A stretch of DNA of 19,260 nucleotides from JAERML01 sp035687895 (GTDB lineage Bacteria > Bacteroidota > Ignavibacteria > UBA10030 > UBA6906). The stretch covers positions 1-19,260 of the forward strand of contig DASRUE010000234.1 of the NCBI GenBank assembly GCA_035687895.1. Direction: 5' to 3'. Position 1 is the first letter of the stretch; every line of letters starts with the position of its first letter. The notes under the pieces were generated by a model that saw only the letters and a program-made list of their open reading frames with translations, ran no database searches and was not told where the DNA came from. This document shows positions 13,492-19,260 of the stretch, piece by piece. Made by a program: the position numbers and the translations under genes.

Positions 13492-14532
13492 ATGAGAAAC
13501 GATCTCTTTCTGAGAGCTTGCAAGCGACAACGGGTGGAGCGGACTCCGGTCTGGATAATGCGCCAGGCGGGGCGCTACCTCCCCGAGTATCGGGCGGTTC
13601 GGGCGAAAACAGATTTTCTCACTCTCTGCAAGACACCTGAGCTTGCCGCTGAGGTCACGATCCAGCCGGTTGAGATTATCGGCGTCGATGCCGCAATCAT
13701 TTTCTCCGACATCCTGGTCGTGCCGGAAGCGATGGGGATGAGCCTCGAATTGGCGGAATCTCGTGGCCCGCATTTTCCTCGGCCGATTCGGTCGAAAGAA
13801 GACATTGATGCACTGAAGATTGTTGATCCAGAAAAGGGGCTTGGCTACGTCATGCGGGCTCTAGAGACAACGAAACGGGCGCTCGGTGGTCGCGTCCCGT
13901 TGATTGGTTTTTCCGGGTCCCCCTGGACACTGGCCACGTACATGGTGGAAGGAGGGGGGAGCAAGGACTTCCGCTACACTAAACAGCTGATGTTGGATCA
14001 ACCGGAGGTGTTCTCTTTGCTCCTCGAGAAGCTTGCTACGGTTGTCCGCATGTACCTGGAGGCACAGCTTGCCGCGGGGGCCGACGCGGTGCAAATCTTT
14101 GATACGTGGGGTGGCATTCTTGCTCCGGATTACTATAGGAAGTTCTCACTCGAGTACATCTTCAAGATCGTCTCCACGCTTCACAGAAACGGGCAACCGG
14201 TGATTGTGTTTTCAAAAGGCGCGAACCGCTCGCTCAGGGAAATCGCGGATATCGGCGCCGATGTTGTTGGGATCGATTGGACGGTGGACATGGCCGATGC
14301 GAAGCGCGAAATCGGCGAGAAAGTGGCATTGCAGGGAAACCTGGATCCTTCATCGCTCTACGCCTCACCAGAGCGAATCAGACGCGAAGTTCGGTCAATT
14401 CTCAAAAAGTTCGGGCACGGATCCGGTCATGTCTTCAACCTTGGGCACGGCATCTTTCCCGACGTTCCGGTGGATCATGCCCGGGCGTTCGTCCGGGCGG
14501 TGCAAGAAGAGAGTGTTACGTTTCATTCCTGA
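13492..14532 (+). CDS. hemE: Uroporphyrinogen decarboxylase
   Basis: 346 residues, full length. It removes the four acetate carboxyls of uroporphyrinogen III to give coproporphyrinogen III, in the cytosol. 'PVWIMRQAGRYLPEYR' (19-34) is the first family signature, 'AAIIFSDILVVPEAMGM' (67-83) contains the catalytic Asp73, 'GFSGSPWTLATYMVEGGGSKDF' is the second signature region, followed by 'IFDTWGGILAPDYY' and 'ALQGNLDPSSLY', and 'HVFNLGHGIFPDVP' closes the active site. It starts 3 nt after the hemD stop. Confidence 0.97.
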   Translation: MRNDLFLRACKRQRVERTPVWIMRQAGRYLPEYRAVRAKTDFLTLCKTPELAAEVTIQPVEIIGVDAAIIFSDILVVPEAMGMSLELAESRGPHFPRPIRSKEDIDALKIVDPEKGLGYVMRALETTKRALGGRVPLIGFSGSPWTLATYMVEGGGSKDFRYTKQLMLDQPEVFSLLLEKLATVVRMYLEAQLAAGADAVQIFDTWGGILAPDYYRKFSLEYIFKIVSTLHRNGQPVIVFSKGANRSLREIADIGADVVGIDWTVDMADAKREIGEKVALQGNLDPSSLYASPERIRREVRSILKKFGHGSGHVFNLGHGIFPDVPVDHARAFVRAVQEESVTFHS

Positions 14533-14538
14533 AATGTC

Positions 14539-15462
14539 GTGGAGTCACACACGGTCTCACATAGCATACCAACTCTGAGTACGCTTGGCGAACGCGCACG
14601 GAGGTGCTTTGAGCAACTCCAATCGGAGATCTGTCTGGCCCTGGAGGAGCTTGATGGAGTCGGGAAGTTCACCGAAGACACGTGGCAGCGATCAGAAGGT
14701 GGTGGCGGCGTAACCAAAGTCATGGAGGAAGGTGCGGTCTTTGAGAAGGCTGGCGTAGCGGTGTCGACCGTGTTTGGCATGATGCCGGAGGCACTTGCGC
14801 GAAAAATGAATATTGTTCCGGCCAGGTTCTTTGCGACCGGTGTCTCCGTCGTCCTTCATCCGAAGAGTCCGATGGTTCCAACAGTGCATGCCAACTTCAG
14901 ATACTTTGAGAAAGAGGACGGTGATGCCTGGTTCGGAGGAGGGATGGACCTCACACCCTATTATCCTTATGATGAAGATATCCTTCATTTTCATAGAACT
15001 CTCAAGGCAGCATGCGACAGGCACCACCCTGAGTACTATCCCCGCTTCAAGCAGTGGTGCGATGACTACTTCTTCCTCAAGCACAGGGGCGAAACCAGGG
15101 GGGTCGGAGGAATTTTCTTCGACTATTTGCGGGGAAGGCTGGGCGAGGATTTCGCTTTTGTTCAATCCGTCGGCGGGGCCTTCCTCCCTGCGTATCTTCC
15201 GATTGTGCAAAAGCGGAAAACCGAACCATACGGGTCTGACGAACGCGGCTGGCAGTTGCTACGCCGCGGTCGCTATGTGGAGTTCAATCTCATCTATGAT
15301 CGTGGAACGGTCTTCGGACTTGAAACGCAGGGGCGCACAGAGTCGATTCTGATGTCTCTTCCACCTCTCGTTCAGTGGAAATACAATAGCGCGCCGCCCA
15401 AGGGAACACGTGAAGCTCGGCTCATCGAGTTGCTCACGAGTCCTCGCGAGTGGATCCAGTAA
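14539..15462 (+). CDS. hemF: Oxygen-dependent coproporphyrinogen-III oxidase
   Basis: 307 residues. It converts coproporphyrinogen III to protoporphyrinogen IX with O2, which implies the host meets oxygen. Family motifs seen: 'TWQRSEGGGGVTKVMEEG' near the N-terminus, 'VPTVHANFRYFE', 'WFGGGMDLTPYYPYDED', 'HRGETRGVGGIFFDYL', 'YGSDERGWQLLRRGRYVEFNL' and 'YDRGTVFGLETQGRTESILM'. The conserved histidines (in VHANFR, FHRTL and KHRGE) are in place. GTG 14539, 6 nt after hemE, is the only sensible start. No oxygen-independent HemN/HemW gene is in the window. Confidence 0.97.
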   Translation: MESHTVSHSIPTLSTLGERARRCFEQLQSEICLALEELDGVGKFTEDTWQRSEGGGGVTKVMEEGAVFEKAGVAVSTVFGMMPEALARKMNIVPARFFATGVSVVLHPKSPMVPTVHANFRYFEKEDGDAWFGGGMDLTPYYPYDEDILHFHRTLKAACDRHHPEYYPRFKQWCDDYFFLKHRGETRGVGGIFFDYLRGRLGEDFAFVQSVGGAFLPAYLPIVQKRKTEPYGSDERGWQLLRRGRYVEFNLIYDRGTVFGLETQGRTESILMSLPPLVQWKYNSAPPKGTREARLIELLTSPREWIQ

Positions 15463-15472
15463 CGATACAGCC

Positions 15473-18400
15473 ATGCCTCGAAAGATCACAGGAAAAAAAA
15501 GCGACCATCGGCGAACCGGGAAGCATCGGGACCAAGAGGTTCTTTCCAAGAAGGACCAGCTCCTTGCGTTGTACAGAGTGATTGCTGTTGTCACCCGAGC
15601 ACGCAATCTTGAGCGGGCCTATGATCAAATCGTGAAAACGGTGAGCACGACAACCGGCTTTGAGATCGTCGCGATTGAGCTCTACCTGCGTGAAGAGAGA
15701 ATGATGGAGTTTGTGGGATACTGTGGCATTCCAGCAGGGTTGATCCCGCGGAAGCGTCGGGTTCCTCTGCAGGAAACTCTCGGGGGTGTGGTGGTGACAA
15801 CGGGAAAACCTGTTGTGCAATCCGCCCTCCCGCGACGGAAGGAGTTGAACACCACATTGCTCCACCAAGTGAAGGTGAAGACCTTCGTTTCGGTTCCACT
15901 CAAGGTTGGTGGAACAACGTTTGGAGCTTTGAGCGTTGCATCACGGCGTGGCCGGGTGATCGGGCGGGACTTTGTTCGTTTCATAACCACGTTGGCGGAG
16001 GAAATTGCCCGGTTGATAGACCGCCGCCTGGTGGAGGAACGCGTACGGTTGTCGGAGGGGAGGTATCGGCAGTTCTTTGATGGCGCAACGGACACCATTA
16101 TCATCCTCGACCCCATCACTCAGCGAATTATGGACGTCAATCCCCAGGCCACAAACATGTTGGGGTTCTCCCGCAAAGAACTGATTGGTAGATCAATTCT
16201 TGACCTTCATCCTCCCGACGAACGGGATACACTCCATAAGACGTACAAGCGCTTGCGGAGCAAGAGGCAAACCGGTAGCTCCCGCAGCCTCACGTTCGTG
16301 CACAAAAAGGGAAGGCGGATTTCTGCTGAGGTGAAAGCCAATATCATCTCCATTGATGACCGGAAGCTGGTTATTGCCACAGCGCGTGATATTACGGAGC
16401 AGAAGAAGGCAGAGGTAAAGCTGGCGGCGTCCGAAGAACTTCTCAGGCTCATCGTGGAAGGGACGCAGGATATGTTTTTCTATGTCCATGATGTTAAAGG
16501 GATATTCACCTACGTGTCGCCGTCAGTAGAAAAAATCACGGGACATCCGGTTGACGCGTGGAAGACGCACTACACACGGTTCACGACGTCGAATCCAATC
16601 AATGAACAGGTCAAGGCTTACACCGAAGCAACCTTGAAGAAGGGAACTGTCTCTCCTGCATATCTTTGCGAGATTTACCATGCCGATGGCCGCGCGATAC
16701 TCCTTGAGATAAATGAACGACCAATCCTTCGAGATGGCAAGGTGATCGGCATCCAGGGTGTTGCAACGGACATCACGGAACGGAAGATGTGGGAGCGGAA
16801 CCTGATGGAATCCGAGGAGAAGTACCGGACTCTTTTTGATTCCGTCCGGGATGGGATATTCCAGAGCGATGGCGACGGAAAGTTGGTCCGAGTCAACAAA
16901 GCAGGAGCAACGATTCTCGGCTACCGATCACCAGAGGAAGTGCTCGCCTCGGGCGTGCGTTGGCCCGATCTCTACGTTCGTCCCGAAGATCGTCTCCGCC
17001 TGCTGGAGGAACTTAGCAAGAACGGGTTTGTGGAGGACTTTGAATTTCTTGCCCGGCGGAAAGACAACACGACTTTTTGCATCGAAGGATCGGGCAGTAT
17101 GCTGGCGAATGCCGATGGCACCATCATTCGATACGACGGGACATTCCGTGACGTGACCGACAGGAAGCGACTCGAGGATGCGATTATTGAATCGCACGAT
17201 TTTCTCAACCGTATTCTTGCGCAAATTCCTCTTGCGGTCGAAGTCTTTGACCCGGAAGGAAATCTTGTTGACGTGAATGAAGCGATGATGCGTTTCATCG
17301 GTATCGAGAACAAAGAAGAGATCATTGGCAAGTTGAATGTCCGCCAATCGGGGTTTCTCCACGGATGGGACCTCCGGAGCTTCGTGGAGGCCGCCTTCAA
17401 AGGAGAAACTGTGGATATCCCGGCATTCTCTCTTGACCCGATGGTGACGGATCCAAACCAACCTCATGCCGGCACGGATCGTACGATCCACGCTCGTTTG
17501 TTTCCCGTATTTGACCGGAACGCCAATATCGTCAACGTCGTTGTGATGATTGAAGATGTCACAGACAAGCGGAAACTTGAAGAGCAGCTCTTCCAGTCCC
17601 AAAAAATGGAGAGCATTGGATTGCTGGCAGGAGGAATCGCCCACGACTTCAACAACATTCTGGGCGGCATTCTTGGTTATGCATCGTATCTCAAGACCGG
17701 AATGAACAAAGATGAGAAGATTTATTCGCATCTGGAGACAATCGAGAGGTCGGCCCTCCGTGCAGCAGAGTTAACGTCCCAACTTCTCGCGTTTGCGCGT
17801 GGTGGAAAGTATGATGTACGGCCCATTGATCTGAATTTGGTGGTGGAGGAGACCCTGCGCCTGTTGCGCGGCTCGCTCGAGAAAAGCATTGTGGTCGAAG
17901 AGCTATTAACGAAGCCATTGCCTGCAATCGAGGCAGACGCAGGTCAGATGCAACAGGTGTTGATGAACCTGTGTGTCAATGCGAGAGATGCCATGCCGGG
18001 AGGTGGCAAGTTGGTGATTTGCACCTCCGTTCAGGACGAGCCGGATGATTTTCTACGCGCCCAATCAAACCTCAAGACGTCGAGATTTGTTCGCGCAACG
18101 GTCACGGACAGTGGCATCGGAATCGATAAGGCAATTATGGCGAGGATTTTTGAGCCGTTCTTCACTACGAAGGAAAAGGGAAAAGGGACGGGGTTAGGGC
18201 TTGCCACGGTCTATGGTATCATCAGGAATCATGGCGGTTATGTCGATGTGCAGAGTGAGATTGGCTCGGGAACCTCGTTTACGGTCTATCTCCCTGCCGT
18301 TGTTGAGAAGGCCATCAGCATTGACCACCGTCCGCAAACGGCCCGTGGGGGGAATGAGACAGTTCTTGTGGTGGACGATGAGGATATGATTAGAATGCTG

Positions 18401-18727
18401 GCCAAGGACCTTCTTGGCTCGAAAGGCTACACAGTGTTGGAAGCAAGCAACGGCCAAGAGGCGCTTGACATCTATGCTGCGAACAGGGCATCAATTGACC
18501 TCATCATTCTCGATATGGCGATGCCCGGCTTGGATGGTCGGGAAGTGTTTATCCGATTGAAAGATCAGAACCCGGATGTGCAGACCATCCTCTCCACAGG
18601 CTATGCGGAAGATGAGCGTGCACGTGAGATGATGGCGCAAGGAGTTAAGGCGTTTGTCCAGAAGCCGTATCGTGCGGAGGAGTTTGCTGCCGCCGTGCGA
18701 CGTGTGCTGGATGAAGCGAAGCGATAA
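15473..18727 (+). CDS. Soluble hybrid sensor histidine kinase (GAF-PAS x4-HisKA-HATPase-REC)
   Basis: 1084 residues from ATG 15473; 21 more in-frame codons lie inside hemF and are not needed. Domain order: short basic N-terminus; GAF (about 35-185); four PAS/PAC units (about 192-312, 318-438, 444-566 and 572-702), each closed by a D-[IV]-T-[ED]-[QRK]-K segment; HisKA with phospho-acceptor H724 in 'GGIAHDFNNILGG'; ATPase with N-box 'NLCVNARDAMPGG' (832-844), G1 'DSGIGI' (879-884) and G2 'GKGTGLGL' (903-910); and a receiver (about 962-1080) with acidic DDE (968-970) and phospho-acceptor D1014 in 'IILDMAMPGLDG'. No membrane segment or signal peptide is seen, so it senses in the cytosol. It lies 10 nt after hemF and 23 nt before hemH. 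The C-terminal receiver implies a phosphorelay; no partner protein is in the window. Confidence 0.95.
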   Translation: MPRKITGKKSDHRRTGKHRDQEVLSKKDQLLALYRVIAVVTRARNLERAYDQIVKTVSTTTGFEIVAIELYLREERMMEFVGYCGIPAGLIPRKRRVPLQETLGGVVVTTGKPVVQSALPRRKELNTTLLHQVKVKTFVSVPLKVGGTTFGALSVASRRGRVIGRDFVRFITTLAEEIARLIDRRLVEERVRLSEGRYRQFFDGATDTIIILDPITQRIMDVNPQATNMLGFSRKELIGRSILDLHPPDERDTLHKTYKRLRSKRQTGSSRSLTFVHKKGRRISAEVKANIISIDDRKLVIATARDITEQKKAEVKLAASEELLRLIVEGTQDMFFYVHDVKGIFTYVSPSVEKITGHPVDAWKTHYTRFTTSNPINEQVKAYTEATLKKGTVSPAYLCEIYHADGRAILLEINERPILRDGKVIGIQGVATDITERKMWERNLMESEEKYRTLFDSVRDGIFQSDGDGKLVRVNKAGATILGYRSPEEVLASGVRWPDLYVRPEDRLRLLEELSKNGFVEDFEFLARRKDNTTFCIEGSGSMLANADGTIIRYDGTFRDVTDRKRLEDAIIESHDFLNRILAQIPLAVEVFDPEGNLVDVNEAMMRFIGIENKEEIIGKLNVRQSGFLHGWDLRSFVEAAFKGETVDIPAFSLDPMVTDPNQPHAGTDRTIHARLFPVFDRNANIVNVVVMIEDVTDKRKLEEQLFQSQKMESIGLLAGGIAHDFNNILGGILGYASYLKTGMNKDEKIYSHLETIERSALRAAELTSQLLAFARGGKYDVRPIDLNLVVEETLRLLRGSLEKSIVVEELLTKPLPAIEADAGQMQQVLMNLCVNARDAMPGGGKLVICTSVQDEPDDFLRAQSNLKTSRFVRATVTDSGIGIDKAIMARIFEPFFTTKEKGKGTGLGLATVYGIIRNHGGYVDVQSEIGSGTSFTVYLPAVVEKAISIDHRPQTARGGNETVLVVDDEDMIRMLAKDLLGSKGYTVLEASNGQEALDIYAANRASIDLIILDMAMPGLDGREVFIRLKDQNPDVQTILSTGYAEDERAREMMAQGVKAFVQKPYRAEEFAAAVRRVLDEAKR

Positions 18728-18750
18728 CACGAGGGGAATACGATTGAACC

Positions 18751-19260
18751 ATGGACAATGACCCAGTCGGAATCGTATTGCTCCAATTGGGAGGACCGGA
18801 TTCTCTGGAGAGTGTCGAGCCGTTTCTCTACAATCTCTTCTGCGATCCGGATATCATCGATCTACCGATGGCGTTCCTCTTTCGAAAACCGCTGGCTCGC
18901 TTCATCTCGCGCAAACGTGCCCCGAAAGTGCAGGAGTTCTACAAACGCATTGGGCGCAGATCACCCATTCTCAAGTTGACTATGCGCCAGGCGAAAGCGC
19001 TTGAACAGGCGCTCCAAGGAAGACTCAACGCCAAGGTTGCGATTGCGATGCGCTATTGGAAGCCATTCACGGAAGAGGCAGTCGCCGAGTTGCGCCATCG
19101 CGGGATCCGGAAAGTAGTCCTTCTCCCATTGTATCCCCATTATTCCAGGACCACCACAGGATCGAGCGTGAACGAATGGAACAGGGTGCTCTCTGGAAAT
19201 GGATTCGATGTGAAGCTGGTCGAGGAATACTGTGAGCATCCCTTGTACATCCAGGCATTG
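18751..19260 (+). CDS. hemH: Ferrochelatase, 5' part (cut by window end)
   Basis: The first 170 codons are open from ATG 18751 to the last base; the family is usually 310-370 residues, so about half is missing. It inserts Fe2+ into the porphyrin ring. 'GIVLLQLGGPDSLESVEPFLYNLFCDPDII' (7-36) is the family opening, 'RRSPILKLTMRQAKAL' and 'AIAMRYWKPFTEEAV' follow, and 'VVLLPLYPHYSRTTTGSS' (125-142) is the family motif. The C-terminal catalytic His lies beyond the window. Together with HemF it points to the protoporphyrin-dependent route, which needs a protoporphyrinogen oxidase gene outside the window. It is 23 nt downstream of the kinase and probably in the same transcript. Confidence 0.95.
   Translation, partial: MDNDPVGIVLLQLGGPDSLESVEPFLYNLFCDPDIIDLPMAFLFRKPLARFISRKRAPKVQEFYKRIGRRSPILKLTMRQAKALEQALQGRLNAKVAIAMRYWKPFTEEAVAELRHRGIRKVVLLPLYPHYSRTTTGSSVNEWNRVLSGNGFDVKLVEEYCEHPLYIQAL

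Noticed and set aside
16928..17731. A 267-codon open frame antisense to the kinase's third and fourth PAS and HisKA
   Set aside because: It mirrors a clearly coding region, and its translation resembles no protein family.

Overview
The window reads as a chromosomal segment of an aerobic or facultatively aerobic, moderate-GC bacterium. The best guess is the Bacteroidota/Ignavibacteriota (FCB) side of the tree. That rests on lineage-flavoured small families (a DUF6132-like protein, a DUF1761 protein, a membrane-anchored protein of a type I associate with Bacteroidota), a TAnnTTTG-type -7 element before the haem genes, and starts that often lack a clear Shine-Dalgarno. No rRNA, tRNA, CRISPR array, insertion sequence or phage gene was seen.

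Left part (1-5043), accessory genes: a leftward membrane-anchored hypothetical (109-642); a decayed GNAT acetyltransferase pseudogene (about 762-1132) with several frameshifts and a stop; a VOC-fold protein with a strongly basic tail (1342-1791); a DUF1761 membrane protein (1863-2294); and a zinc-finger/FecR transmembrane protein (2441-3610). Facing the last is a compact leftward operon read from 5043 to 3729: ECF sigma factor, soluble ZAS-type zinc-finger anti-sigma factor (ATGA overlap), a 77-79 residue protein of unknown function, and a 59-residue DUF6132-like membrane protein at its 3' end.

Middle (5252-9254): a 570-residue protein whose C-terminal half resembles GvpL/GvpF gas-vesicle proteins but which carries a long disordered, charged and proline-rich N-terminal region and has no other gvp gene in view; a convergent CPXCG-type cysteine-rich small protein, 3 bp away; and acetyl-CoA synthetase.

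Right part (9565 to the end): a tightly packed haem operon, ccsA/hemX-like - hemA - hemC - hemD - hemE - hemF - hybrid histidine kinase - hemH (cut by the window end). Gaps are 23 nt or less and two junctions overlap. The set covers glutamyl-tRNA reduction, the tetrapyrrole chain from porphobilinogen to coproporphyrinogen III, its O2-dependent oxidation and ferrochelation. hemL, hemB and a protoporphyrinogen oxidase are not in the window. The most unusual features are the large soluble PAS/GAF hybrid kinase inside the haem operon, the GvpL/F-like fusion protein, and the four-gene sigma/anti-sigma operon ending in two tiny genes.
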